Shown one piece after another: positions 1 through 8,077 of a stretch of DNA of 45,051 bases. The DNA lies in contig JAZLGV010000133.1 in the NCBI GenBank assembly GCA_045616505.1, positions 1 to 45,051 of the forward strand, in the 5' to 3' direction. Position 1 is the stretch's first letter. Each line of letters starts with the position of its first letter. The position numbers and the translations under genes were made by a program. The notes under the pieces were generated by a model, which searched no databases, had not been told where the DNA came from, and was given only the letters and a program-made list of their open reading frames with translations. This stretch comes from JAKSUT01 sp045616505 (GTDB taxonomy: Bacteria; Cyanobacteriota; Vampirovibrionia; Gastranaerophilales; Gastranaerophilaceae).

Positions 1-95
1 CATATTTCACATTGTCTTGACATTATTCTGTTCCTTTATTTTAATTACTAGTGCTAGTTAAACATAACCCAAAAAAAAACTATTTACAAGTGGTT

Positions 96-347
96 TTAAA
101 TTTTTATGTTAAGTTCTTTTAATTTTTCACTTCTTGAAAGGGTTTTTATCCTGTATTCTTCTTTCATTGCTTCTTGTTTTGTCGCAAATTCTTTTGTGTA
201 AACAATTTTATCAGGCGGATGAGCTTTTGTATATTTTGCTCCTTTGCCTGATTTGTGTAATTCAAAACGTCTTTCGACATCATCTGTATAGCCACAGTAG
301 AGCGTATTGTCTTTTGTTAAAATTACATACACATAATATTTTTTCAT
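96..347 (-). CDS. GIY-YIG domain protein (UPF0213/YhbQ-like)
   Basis: Small 83-residue protein made almost entirely of one GIY-YIG nuclease-like domain. The opening YYVYVI and LYCGYTDD correspond to the GIY...YIG core, followed by the usual basic stretch and the conserved E in KQEAMKEEYRIK. Members of this stand-alone family (YhbQ/UPF0213) bind or nick DNA, but their role is poorly defined. I chose the start at MKKYYVYVI (347), because an upstream in-frame ATG at 383 would add a poorly conserved leader and overlap the divergent gene at 370. No good Shine-Dalgarno sequence is visible; a TATTAT element lies 9 bases upstream of the ATG. The family call is firm, the cellular function is not. Confidence 0.85.
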   Translation of the reverse strand: MKKYYVYVILTKDNTLYCGYTDDVERRFELHKSGKGAKYTKAHPPDKIVYTKEFATKQEAMKEEYRIKTLSRSEKLKELNIKI

Positions 348-369
348 TCTTTTATGATAATATATTTTT

Positions 370-834
370 ATGATAAAAGACAATATTGAAAATTATAAAA
401 TATATTCTGGTTTATCTTATGGTATCAAGTTAGGTCTTGAATATCTTAAAAATACTGATTTTTCCAAAGTTGAAAATGGAAAATACCTTCTTAATGATGA
501 AGTTGTGTATGCAAATGTTCAAGATTACACTTCAAAAAAACTTGAAGATGGCAAATTTGAAGCACACAGAAATTATATTGATATTCAATATATAGCAGAA
601 GGTGAAGAGCAAATTGGTGTTGGAGATATATCAAATTATAAATCTTTTATAAAATATGTAGAAGAAAATGATATAGAATTTTTAAATCCTATAGATGAAA
701 ATTTTTCAACTTTTATAAAACTTAAAAAGGGTGATTTTGCTATTTTTTATCCACATGATGCACACATGCCACAAATTGCAATTGATGACAATCAAAAATA
801 TGTAAAAAAAGTTGTAATAAAAGTTCAATATTAA
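370..834 (+). CDS. YhcH/YjgK/YiaL (DUF386) family protein
   Basis: 154-residue single-domain cupin-like protein, full length for the YhcH/YjgK/YiaL family. Recognisable signatures are EAHRNYIDIQYIAEGEE-type in the middle (about residues 66-82) and FYPHDAHMPQIA near the C terminus (about 126-137), which carry the Glu/His metal ligands. In other bacteria the family is linked to sialic acid or sugar-acid catabolism (YhcH, YiaL), possibly as an anomerase. No sugar catabolic genes are adjacent here, so the substrate is unknown. The gene is divergent from the GIY-YIG gene with only 22 bases between start codons. A GATAAT hexamer at 356-361 would start transcription within a base or two of the ATG, and there is no Shine-Dalgarno sequence. 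Confidence 0.9.
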   Translation: MIKDNIENYKIYSGLSYGIKLGLEYLKNTDFSKVENGKYLLNDEVVYANVQDYTSKKLEDGKFEAHRNYIDIQYIAEGEEQIGVGDISNYKSFIKYVEENDIEFLNPIDENFSTFIKLKKGDFAIFYPHDAHMPQIAIDDNQKYVKKVVIKVQY

Positions 835-863
835 TCGCCAAAGGTCAATTTTAAGCCGTTTTT

Positions 864-887
864 TGTTTTTATCATGATATAAAAACA
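864..887. repeat. Inverted repeat just before the RBS of the RelA/SpoT-like gene
   Basis: TGTTTTTAT (864-872) and ATAAAAACA (879-887) are perfect 9-base inverted arms around CATGAT. The right arm abuts the AGGTGG ribosome binding site (887-892) of the TTG-started gene at 899. It could be an operator or an RNA hairpin that limits ribosome access. No U-run follows on the plus strand, so it is not a normal terminator for the YhcH gene. Because the arms are A/T-only apart from the G/C at the ends, chance occurrence in this AT-rich DNA is possible. Confidence 0.45.
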
Positions 888-898
888 GGTGGTTTATT

Positions 899-2503
899 TT
901 GGATTTATCAGTAAATAATAAAATTAATAATACCAAATATAATTTTGGCTCTGATTTGAAAAATCAAAAAAGAGTTGTTTCACCTGTTTCAACACCTAAA
1001 ATTGATAAATCAAATGACGGAAAATTCAGTTGTTCAGAAGCTGGCAGAAATTTCTTTAAAGGTCTTGTTTCACCTGTTGTAAATTTGTTTTCAAGTCCTA
1101 AAAACTTTTTAGTTGGTGCTGGAATGATGGCTGGAAGTACAGTTTTAATGGCAGCAACAGGAGGTGCTATTGCTCCAATATTTGTTGCTATGGGAATCGG
1201 CGCAGGAGCAGTTCAAGCAATAAAAGCTGGTGTAAAAATTGCAAATGCTCAATCAGGTGATGATGTAGAAAAAGCATTTTATGATATGGGTGGTGCTACT
1301 TCTACTCTTGGTCTTTCTGTCGCTGGTGCAAAAAGTTCTTTAAAACAAGCAAATATTAAAACTGATAATTTAAAAGCTTTTGGCTGTGTGAAAAAATGTT
1401 TTACTTCTTTAAAAGATTTATGTAAAGAGTCTTTGGGTGTTTTCAAATCAGGATATTATAAAACTAATTTAAGAACAACTTTTGATGTTATTAAAAATCC
1501 TCAAAATTTGAGAAAATGTAGTGAAGAATTATCTGTTGATGGCGAAAAATATTTTGAAGAATCTTTCAGCGCATTAAAAGATGTTTTGCCTGATGAAGTA
1601 AGAAGTTCTTTGAAAGGTCGTTCAAAATGCCAAGTTTCTATTTTTGAAAAAATGGTAAGACATCGTAATGAATTGAAAGCACAACTAAAAGCTGTAAAAA
1701 ATAATAATAAACTTTCAGTAGAAGAAAAAGCACAGGCAATTAAAAATATACAAGAGCAAATTAGAAAATTTGATACTGATAAAAATGTTACAAAAAGTGT
1801 AATCGGAGATGCTTACGGAGCAAGAATTTCTGATTTAACTCCAGAAAGTACAGATGTAATTGTTTCAGCATTAGAAAAAGCTGCAAAAGAAGGTAAAATT
1901 GAAATTTTAGAAGTAGAAAATTACAGAGGTATGAATTCAAATTGTAAAATTCAAAATGAATTTTATCTAAATGAAAATCATCTTAATAGATTTGCAAAAG
2001 TTTCAAAAAATGCAACTATTACTTCAAAACCAAAAGAATCTGGATATACTGCAATTCAATTGAAAGTTAAACCTAAAAATGGAAAAGTTTTGGAACTTCA
2101 AATTCGTGGAAAAGAAGTTGATAAAGTTGCCGATTGGGAACATATTCCTTATGATTTAAGACAAGGCAAAGATATTGCAAAAGGAAGCAATGTAAACGGT
2201 TCAAACTTGGCAAAAGTTCAAAAAGTAGTTTCTAAAATGACAAAAGAACAAGATGTTCAATACAAACAATATATTTACGATAATTACATGTATGCTCAAG
2301 CAAAAGAATTAGGAAAAGTTGTAGAAGCTCCAAAATTGCCTGAAGGTATTGATAAAGCATTAAGTAGTGAAAATTTAGTAAAAATTAGTTCTAAAAATTC
2401 AAATACAAATCCAAAATTAATAAGAAATCCGTATGATGTTCGTCCTCAAAGTGTTATCGTAGCAGCAGGCGAAAATGCTACTTGTGATGAAAAAATGATG
2501 TAG
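899..2503 (+). CDS. RelA/SpoT-like nucleotidyltransferase domain protein with glycine-rich hydrophobic segment
   Basis: 534 residues. Start is TTG with AGGTGG six bases upstream. Residues 1-18 form an Asn-rich leader ending in YNFGS. Residues about 70-113 are a long Gly/Ala-rich hydrophobic stretch (GAGMMAGST, AATGGAIAP, MGIGAGAVQA) that could be a membrane hairpin. From about 260 to 430 the motifs follow the (p)ppGpp synthetase fold: GDAYGARI (Asp304, the metal-binding Asp of the DxxGxRI-type motif), KESGYTAIQ (Tyr383, the base-stacking Tyr position) and LELQIR (Glu399, catalytic Glu position), then VADWEHIPYDLR, matching the A-x-x-E-H segment. No HD hydrolase, TGS or ACT domain is present, so it is not a housekeeping Rel. 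It might make (p)ppGpp or (p)ppApp, or pyrophosphorylate tRNA as toxSAS toxins do, or be an exported effector. No obvious antitoxin lies beside it, although the 59-residue gene downstream is a candidate. The domain call is by eye from motifs. Confidence 0.72.
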   Translation: MDLSVNNKINNTKYNFGSDLKNQKRVVSPVSTPKIDKSNDGKFSCSEAGRNFFKGLVSPVVNLFSSPKNFLVGAGMMAGSTVLMAATGGAIAPIFVAMGIGAGAVQAIKAGVKIANAQSGDDVEKAFYDMGGATSTLGLSVAGAKSSLKQANIKTDNLKAFGCVKKCFTSLKDLCKESLGVFKSGYYKTNLRTTFDVIKNPQNLRKCSEELSVDGEKYFEESFSALKDVLPDEVRSSLKGRSKCQVSIFEKMVRHRNELKAQLKAVKNNNKLSVEEKAQAIKNIQEQIRKFDTDKNVTKSVIGDAYGARISDLTPESTDVIVSALEKAAKEGKIEILEVENYRGMNSNCKIQNEFYLNENHLNRFAKVSKNATITSKPKESGYTAIQLKVKPKNGKVLELQIRGKEVDKVADWEHIPYDLRQGKDIAKGSNVNGSNLAKVQKVVSKMTKEQDVQYKQYIYDNYMYAQAKELGKVVEAPKLPEGIDKALSSENLVKISSKNSNTNPKLIRNPYDVRPQSVIVAAGENATCDEKMM

Positions 2504-2639
2504 AGCTTGATAAAATAAGATTAAAGGTCTTTTGTTACGAAACTTAATATTTGAGGCTAAAAAATTAAAGTTTTTGAAATGGGGTGTCGATTAACTTCAT
2601 GTGAGATGTGTATCGTAAGTAAAATATGGAGTGCAAATT

Positions 2640-2819
2640 ATGTTTAATTTTAATCGTGAAAAATTCAATTCAGCTTTGAAAGAATCAAAAGATATTCGCA
2701 ATGAGTTGTTGATTAGTGATGTTGAACAAGTTAAGCAATTTGTTGAAAAAGCATTGGATATGTGCTTGAACAGTACAGCTTTTCAATCTAGAATGAATTA
2801 CCCTGGTGTAGATTTTTAG
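2640..2819 (+). CDS. Small unknown protein (59 aa)
   Basis: Encodes 59 residues beginning MFNFNREKFN and ending in NYPGVDF; predicted largely helical and charged, with no signal peptide or membrane segment. I chose ATG 2640 because GGAG (2628-2631) stands eight bases upstream; a GTG at 2631 in the same frame would overlap that site. The sequence AATATGGAGT around this site recurs before two other genes in the window. The gene follows the RelA/SpoT-like gene on the same strand after 136 bases and its end overlaps the convergent AcsE-like gene by four bases. I do not recognise the family. Position makes it a possible partner of the upstream gene, but nothing in the sequence proves that. Confidence 0.6.
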   Translation: MFNFNREKFNSALKESKDIRNELLISDVEQVKQFVEKALDMCLNSTAFQSRMNYPGVDF

Positions 2820-3736
2820 ATTTGTAAGAAGCTGTGAGAGTAAATACTTTTGTTTAGGAGTATATTTGCAGTTTTTATAATGGCGACTTGATTAGAGTCT
2901 TGTTTATCGTAAGAGATTTCTTTGGTTTCGGAGAAGTCTCTTATTGTATTTGCAAGATTTATATAAAGTTCGTCAATTTTGTTTTGTGGGTTTTGGTTAT
3001 CAAGCATTTTTATTATTCTGATTAGTTCTGTATCAAGAGCATCAATAATAGCACTATCAAGTCCTGCACCATATAAAAGCACGGCAAAAACTCTGTTTAT
3101 CAATGGTCTGATTTCTTTTGGTGAACCGTTTGAGATATTTGAAAGACCTACTGTTGTTTTTACTTCTGGTTCAAAAGATTGTTTTATCATTTGAATTGTG
3201 TTTATTGCTTCTTGTGCTTGAGATTGTTCAACAGAAATCGGTAAAATAAGAGGGTCAAAATAAATTTTGTCGTGAGAAATCTCTTTTTCATCACAAACTT
3301 CCATTATTTCAAATGCAAGAGCAAGTCTTTCATCTGCTGTTTTTGGAATACCAATTTCTTTATTCATAGTAAGCGCAATCATATTTGAATTATATTTTTT
3401 TGCTAATGTTGAAACTTTTTCTAATCTTTCTAAATCTGCCGAAGTACTGTTTATAAAAGCGTTTTCTGTGTCATTGCAAACTTTTAAACCTCTTTCTATT
3501 TCTTCTGCGTTAGTTGAATCAAAAGATATTGAAAGATTAGAATTTTCTTGAACAAGATTGCAAAGCCAAGGTAAAATCCCTTCCATAGTGGCTTTTGCTG
3601 GGCCTACGTTTAAATCTATGGTATCAACGGTTTTTTCTTTTAAAATTAAATCTTTAATAAAAGCTTCATTGCGTTCTGCTAATGCTGCTCTTACTGTTTT
3701 TGATATCACGTGTATGTTTTCGCCGATTAATTTCAT
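2816..3736 (-). CDS. Pterin-binding methyltetrahydrofolate methyltransferase-like protein (AcsE/DHPS fold)
   Basis: About 306 residues, a whole pterin-binding TIM barrel as in dihydropteroate synthase, MetH and AcsE. Visible landmarks are IGENIH at the start, DTIDLNVGP (first barrel strand and pterin contact), LSISFDSTN, FINSTSAD, MIALTMNKEIGIPKTADER, KIYFDPLILP and TTVGLSNISNGSP. The combination with ENIH and GLSNIS is that of methyltetrahydrofolate:corrinoid/iron-sulfur protein methyltransferase (AcsE) rather than folP. No acetyl-CoA synthase or corrinoid protein genes lie nearby, so its methyl acceptor here is unknown. I prefer ATG 3736: a TATAAT box (3743-3748 on this strand) ends exactly six bases before it, suggesting a leaderless transcript. 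The alternative ATG at 3751 would lie upstream of that box. Confidence 0.8.
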   Translation of the reverse strand: MKLIGENIHVISKTVRAALAERNEAFIKDLILKEKTVDTIDLNVGPAKATMEGILPWLCNLVQENSNLSISFDSTNAEEIERGLKVCNDTENAFINSTSADLERLEKVSTLAKKYNSNMIALTMNKEIGIPKTADERLALAFEIMEVCDEKEISHDKIYFDPLILPISVEQSQAQEAINTIQMIKQSFEPEVKTTVGLSNISNGSPKEIRPLINRVFAVLLYGAGLDSAIIDALDTELIRIIKMLDNQNPQNKIDELYINLANTIRDFSETKEISYDKQDSNQVAIIKTANILLNKSIYSHSFLQI

Positions 3737-3742
3737 AAGTTT

Positions 3743-3748
3743 ATTATA
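3743..3748 (-). promoter_or_regulatory. -10 box placing transcription start at the ATG of the AcsE-like gene
   Basis: On the minus strand a perfect TATAAT is followed by six bases (AAACTT) and then ATG 3736. With the usual 6-7 base distance the start site would be the A of the ATG, so the message would be leaderless. No clear -35 is visible, and no Shine-Dalgarno sequence is present. AT-rich DNA makes a chance TATAAT possible. Confidence 0.45.
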
Positions 3749-3798
3749 CATAAAATAATTATTATGTGTATTTTTTATTTTTGCTGTATTCTAAAAGC

Positions 3799-5037
3799 AT
3801 GAAAGATAAAATTTTTAAAACATTTAGAGCTTTTCAATATAGAAATTACAGATTGTTTTTTTCAGGACAAGTTGTTTCATTGATTGGTTCTTGGATTCAA
3901 AATATTGCAATTAGTTGGTTGATTTATGATATTACAAAATCAGCTTTTATTATGGGAACTGTTGCGTGTATAAATGCAATTCCGCTACTTGTAATGTTAC
4001 CTTTTGCAGGTGTTATTTCTGATAAATTTAATAAACACAAATTGTTTATATGGGTTCAAGTTGCATTTGCAATACAAGCTTTTTCTATGGCAATTTTAGC
4101 AATGACAGGCACGATTAGAATTTGGCATATTGTAGTTTTGAGTGTGTTTTTGAATCTGGTTATGGCTATCGATATGCCTTTAAGACAGGCTTTTGTTGTT
4201 TATATGGTTGATGATAAAAAAGATTTGGGAAATGCAATTTCTTTAAATTCTTCATGTTTTAATTTGGCAAGGCTTATTGGCCCTGCTATTGCGGGTGTTT
4301 TGATTTCGGCTTTGGGTGTTGGAATTTGTTTCTTTCTTAATTTTGTGAGTTATTTACCTGTAATATGGGCAGTTTGTGCGATGCGTTTGCCTAAAGAAAT
4401 TAATGAAAAACCAGAGAAAAAGGGGCTTTTTAAAGATTTGAAAGAAGGTTTTACGTATGCTGTAAAATCTCCTCAAATTTCTTTGTTACTTATATCTTTG
4501 GCAGTTTTAAGCTTTGTTGGTATGTCTTATCCAATAATGATGCCTATTTTTGCAGCAGAGGTTTTGCATAGAGGTGCAGAAACATTAGGTATATTAATGA
4601 GTGCGGCTGGGATAGGTGCTTTGCTTGCATCTTTGTTATTGGCTTATAAACAAACAGTTAAAGGATTGGCGAAAATTTTGACTTTTAGTATGTTAGTTGC
4701 TTCTTTAAGTTTTTTCTTTATGGGTTTTTCTAATGGTATGGTTACGGCTTTTGTTTTGATGTTTGGTGTAGGATTTGGAATGGTAATGTTTTTAATTTCA
4801 TCAAATACGCTTATTCAAGCAATTGTTGATGATGATAAAAGAGGTCGTATAATGAGTTTGCATGCGATTGCATTTGCTGGTACTTTTTCTTTAAGTAATA
4901 TGCTTGTTGGGGTTATTGCGCAAGAATTTGGTATTTCAAATACATTTAAGATAGTTGGAATTGTTTTGTTTATTTCTTTTGTTTATTTTGGAAATAAATT
5001 ATGTAGAACAGATTTTAAATCTGTTGTTAAACAGTAG
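3799..5037 (+). CDS. MFS transporter (MFS_3/DHA3-like exporter)
   Basis: 412-residue major facilitator of the MFS_3 / EntS-like drug:H+ antiporter type, with about 12 hydrophobic segments. The N terminus FRAFQYRNYRLFFSGQ and the following SLIGSWIQNIAISWLIYD segment are characteristic of this family, as are GVISDKFNKHK (loop 2-3 motif A) and SLNSSCFNLARLIGPAIAG. It is expected to be an inner-membrane effluxer; substrate cannot be inferred. I start at MKDKIF (3799) rather than at the upstream in-frame ATG 3766, which adds an unlikely hydrophobic leader. A weak -10-like TATTCT lies six bases before this ATG and no Shine-Dalgarno sequence is seen. Divergent from the AcsE-like gene. Confidence 0.92.
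   Translation: MKDKIFKTFRAFQYRNYRLFFSGQVVSLIGSWIQNIAISWLIYDITKSAFIMGTVACINAIPLLVMLPFAGVISDKFNKHKLFIWVQVAFAIQAFSMAILAMTGTIRIWHIVVLSVFLNLVMAIDMPLRQAFVVYMVDDKKDLGNAISLNSSCFNLARLIGPAIAGVLISALGVGICFFLNFVSYLPVIWAVCAMRLPKEINEKPEKKGLFKDLKEGFTYAVKSPQISLLLISLAVLSFVGMSYPIMMPIFAAEVLHRGAETLGILMSAAGIGALLASLLLAYKQTVKGLAKILTFSMLVASLSFFFMGFSNGMVTAFVLMFGVGFGMVMFLISSNTLIQAIVDDDKRGRIMSLHAIAFAGTFSLSNMLVGVIAQEFGISNTFKIVGIVLFISFVYFGNKLCRTDFKSVVKQ
5007..5025. repeat. 19-base perfect palindrome at the 3' end of the MFS gene
   Basis: AACAGATTTTAAATCTGTT: arms AACAGATTT and AAATCTGTT around a single T, inside the last codons of the MFS gene (encoding TDFKSV). There is no U-run after it, so it is not a canonical terminator. 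It could be a mRNA 3' hairpin or a protein-binding site upstream of the next gene. Confidence 0.5.
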
Positions 5038-5125
5038 GTATTGGTAAATTTTTGTTACTTAACTTTATTTTTACTGACAAAAAAATATTTTAGTAGGTTT
5101 AAAATTTTTGTAGAGGTTTCAAAAC

Positions 5126-7078
5126 TTGCAAGTAAAAAGTGTAAATATCAGTAAAGTGGCATTTGAGCGTCAATTGACTAAAAATGAAATGACGCAATAT
5201 AACTCTGTGTTTTCAAAAGCAAAAGAGTGTGTAGGGCAAACAGGAAAATCTGTTTTTATTGTTCATGATGTTTGTTTGCCTCAAAAGCCTTCTAATAACA
5301 CTGGGGTTGGAAATTTAACATCTAAAGAAAGTAATGGTTTTTTTGATTTTATTAAAAATTATTTGGGTATAAATACAGTAGAGGTTTTGCCACAAGGTCA
5401 ATATCCGCATAGATCTCCTTATAGTGGCACATCTTTATCTTTGGGATATCAAGAGATTAATCCCGAACTTTTAACTACGAAAGATTTTGGAAAAATACTT
5501 AAAAAATCAGAAGTTAAGGAGATTGTAGATGCAAATAATATTGCCAAAAAAGAAAAAATTGCAAATTTAGATAATGTTTTGAGAGATGATTCTACGCTAG
5601 ATAAAGTTTTGAAAAAAGCCTTTGAAAGATTTAAAAATATTGATGAAACCTCTGATTTAAAGAAGAATTATAGAGAGTATTGTTCAAAAAATAATGATTG
5701 GTTAGAGCCAAAAGGGATTTTTAAAGTTTTAGCGAAGAAAAATAAGACTTCAAAATTTTCAAATTGGACAGATGATTTAGAAAAAAATCTATATAATTTT
5801 GATAGTGCAAAAGAACTTAAACTTGCAAAAATAAAACAATTAGCTGTAGAAAACAAAGATGATTTGGAATTTTTTAATTTTAAACAATTTTTAGCTGATG
5901 AGCATTTGAAACTAGCAAGAAAAAATCTTAATGGCAAAGGTATAAAACTTGTAGGAGATTGTCTTGTAGGTTTTACTTATGATGAAATGTGGTCTAATCC
6001 AAAAGCCTTTTTAAATGATAAATATGTAGGTAATCCGCATTGGAAAATAGTTGCATTAAATTTGGATGATATAAAAGATGAATCAAGTGCTGCTGCAAAA
6101 TTATTGAAGAGAAAAACACAATTGTTTGCTCAAAGATATGATTCTATGAGAGTTGATGTGGGTTGGTCTTATATTACTCAAAAGGTTACTGATAAAAACA
6201 AAATTGTTTCAAAGAATGAATTGGGTAATTCTGTATTAGCTTTTATGGAAAAGACTATAAAAGAGGTTAAAGGCGAAAATTTTGATTTAAAAAATGTAAT
6301 GTACGAATTTGAAGCAGGCATTGAAGATTTTTCAATGTTTGAAAATAGTAGTAAACTTCGTAATGAAGTGGAAAATCGTACAAAAGTTTTGAGTTCTATG
6401 TATATGAAAGAAGATTGGGGCTCAAATGATGCATTTTTAAAAAGAAATTTTAATCCAGATACATTTGTTTTTGGAGTGGGAAATCATGATGCGCAACCTT
6501 TACGTCAAATAGCAAAAGGTGTAGAAGATGAAGTTGCAAAAGGGGTTTTTGAAAACCATAAGCGTGACGCTATTCCAGAACTTTCAAAAATTTTAAAAAT
6601 AGAAGAAAAGACATTAGAAATCCCTCAAGAATTTGCAAAAGCAAAATGGGCAGAGCCAATGATGGCAAAAAATAATATGATGTTTTACATGGATGTTTTT
6701 GGCAGAGAAGAAAGATTTGATAAACAATGGAAAAATGCAATAGATTCTGTTAATGAGAATTATGCTTATAAAATTTCTGCTGATTATATGAAAGAATGGC
6801 AAACGGCAATAAAAGAGGGTTATGGCTTTAATCCTATGGATGCTTTGAAAAAAGTTTTTGAAGCAAAAGGTTTGGATAAAACAAATAAACCTTTGTATGA
6901 AGAGATTTGTAAATTTAATGATATTCTTTTAGCTCCAGAAGAAAGTAAAATTAAAAAAGTAATAAAAAATAAATACACAAAACCTGTTTTATTAACTCTT
7001 GCTGGTTGTATAGCTTTTGTTGGTATTGTTAAAGCTATTGTTGGAACTTCGGATATAAAAAAGGTTCAAGATAAATAA
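5126..7078 (+). CDS. GH77 (4-alpha-glucanotransferase)-like protein with N-terminal F motif and C-terminal membrane anchor
   Basis: 650 residues, TTG start with AGAGG nine bases upstream. It resembles a divergent amylomaltase: TGVGNL (about 60-65), LGINTVEVLPQGQ and SPYSGTSLS (about 86-112) match the GxGDLG, W/Q-LPL and SPYxSxSAF regions of MalQ. LVGDCLVGFTYDEMWSNP matches the GDxPIFVxxDSADVWAxP region, DSMRVDVG carries Asp344 (nucleophile position), VMYEFEAG carries Glu394 (acid/base position), and VGNHDA carries Asp455 (third acid, usually THDN). All three catalytic acids therefore appear conserved, although the neighbouring His-Phe of RIDHF is replaced. Unlike MalQ it opens with a leader MQVKSVNISKVAFERQ and ends with a hydrophobic helix (about 625-641, VLLTLAGCIAFVGIV) and a charged tail. 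It may act on glycans at the membrane or be a non-glycolytic relative; I am sure of the resemblance, less of the activity. Confidence 0.7.
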   Translation: MQVKSVNISKVAFERQLTKNEMTQYNSVFSKAKECVGQTGKSVFIVHDVCLPQKPSNNTGVGNLTSKESNGFFDFIKNYLGINTVEVLPQGQYPHRSPYSGTSLSLGYQEINPELLTTKDFGKILKKSEVKEIVDANNIAKKEKIANLDNVLRDDSTLDKVLKKAFERFKNIDETSDLKKNYREYCSKNNDWLEPKGIFKVLAKKNKTSKFSNWTDDLEKNLYNFDSAKELKLAKIKQLAVENKDDLEFFNFKQFLADEHLKLARKNLNGKGIKLVGDCLVGFTYDEMWSNPKAFLNDKYVGNPHWKIVALNLDDIKDESSAAAKLLKRKTQLFAQRYDSMRVDVGWSYITQKVTDKNKIVSKNELGNSVLAFMEKTIKEVKGENFDLKNVMYEFEAGIEDFSMFENSSKLRNEVENRTKVLSSMYMKEDWGSNDAFLKRNFNPDTFVFGVGNHDAQPLRQIAKGVEDEVAKGVFENHKRDAIPELSKILKIEEKTLEIPQEFAKAKWAEPMMAKNNMMFYMDVFGREERFDKQWKNAIDSVNENYAYKISADYMKEWQTAIKEGYGFNPMDALKKVFEAKGLDKTNKPLYEEICKFNDILLAPEESKIKKVIKNKYTKPVLLTLAGCIAFVGIVKAIVGTSDIKKVQDK

Positions 7079-7083
7079 AATTT

Positions 7084-8007
7084 TCAGATTGAAATTTTCG
7101 TTTTTTGATTACTTATGTTTTTGGGTATTGAAAAGTAAAATTCGCAAATTCCTTTTGGGGTACTTTTTGCATAAATTTTTCCTTTGTGAGAATTAATAAT
7201 TTCTTTTGTTAAATACAAACCTAATTTTGTACCTGTTTTTTGATATTGAATATTTTTAGAAGAAGTGAATTTTTCAAATATGTGTTTTATTTCGTTTTCT
7301 GGCATGTATTTGCCAATATTTGTTATGCTGAAATTTGTAAAAATATCGTTTTCGGTTAAGTGTATTTTTATTTCTGTTTGAGGTTTTCCATAAGCTATTG
7401 CATTTGTTATAAGGTTTGTGAGAACTCTTTTAATTTGTAATTTATCTGCAAAAATTTCGTTTGTTTGAATATTTTGAGAAAAAGTTATTTTTTGATTTTT
7501 TTCTTTTAATAACGGTGCGTTTTCTTCAATTGTTTTTAATATTAATTCTGAAAAATTTATTGCTTCAGGGTTTATTTGAATTTGTCCATTGTCGTATAAA
7601 TAGGTATTTAGAATAGTAAAAATTAAATCTTTCATATATTCGCAAGATTCTTTAATTTGTGTCAGAATATTTTTTTGCGAATCTGTAAGTTTGCCAAAAT
7701 AATTACTTAAAATTAATTCTAATGTTTGTATTTGAGCAAAAGTAGGACTTTTTAAGTCGTGAACAAGCGTTGCAATAAATGTTTCTTTTTTGTTTTTTAA
7801 AGTTTTTTCTTTATTTAATTTTTTAGATAAATTTATGAAATAAAAATTGTAAATAAAAGTGTGTAAAAAGACAAAAATGAGGCATATTTTAGAAGATTTT
7901 GTATGTTCTAAAAGTAGTAGTGAAAATACAAAATAAATGTAAAAAATATTTCCAATTGAAAAAATTATTAAATTTTTAATATCAAACATTATTGCGCTAA
8001 AATTCAT
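7084..8007 (-). CDS. Sensor histidine kinase (orphan, two short membrane segments)
   Basis: 307 residues. Two hydrophobic helices (about 12-33 and 41-60) with almost no periplasmic loop are followed by a HisKA dimerisation domain with FIATLVHDLKSP (phospho-acceptor His83), and an HATPase_c domain with the N box NLITNAIAYG (Asn202), IFEKF (F box) and TGTKLGLYLTKEI (G2 box). The G1 box reads NIGKYMPE rather than the usual DxGxGI, with Asn in the adenine-contacting Asp position. No response regulator is adjacent, so it is an orphan kinase; the lack of an extracytoplasmic sensor region suggests it senses a membrane or cytoplasmic cue. Its end lies five bases from the convergent GH77-like gene. 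Confidence 0.92.
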   Translation of the reverse strand: MNFSAIMFDIKNLIIFSIGNIFYIYFVFSLLLLEHTKSSKICLIFVFLHTFIYNFYFINLSKKLNKEKTLKNKKETFIATLVHDLKSPTFAQIQTLELILSNYFGKLTDSQKNILTQIKESCEYMKDLIFTILNTYLYDNGQIQINPEAINFSELILKTIEENAPLLKEKNQKITFSQNIQTNEIFADKLQIKRVLTNLITNAIAYGKPQTEIKIHLTENDIFTNFSITNIGKYMPENEIKHIFEKFTSSKNIQYQKTGTKLGLYLTKEIINSHKGKIYAKSTPKGICEFYFSIPKNISNQKTKISI

Positions 8008-8077
8008 TAAAACTAAATCTTATACCAATCTTATTTGGTAATTTTTGTTTGACAATTAGGCAGATGGCTAATATAAA

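Noticed and set aside
17..45. TTGACA-N17-TTTAAT promoter-like pair facing right at the left edge
   Set aside because: The only gene downstream (96-347) lies on the other strand. Without a transcript it cannot be told from chance; a short antisense RNA is possible but unsupported.
2816..3736. folP (dihydropteroate synthase)
   Set aside because: Same fold, but the IGENIH start, the FDPLILPIS segment and the GLSNIS signature fit AcsE-type methyltransferases better.
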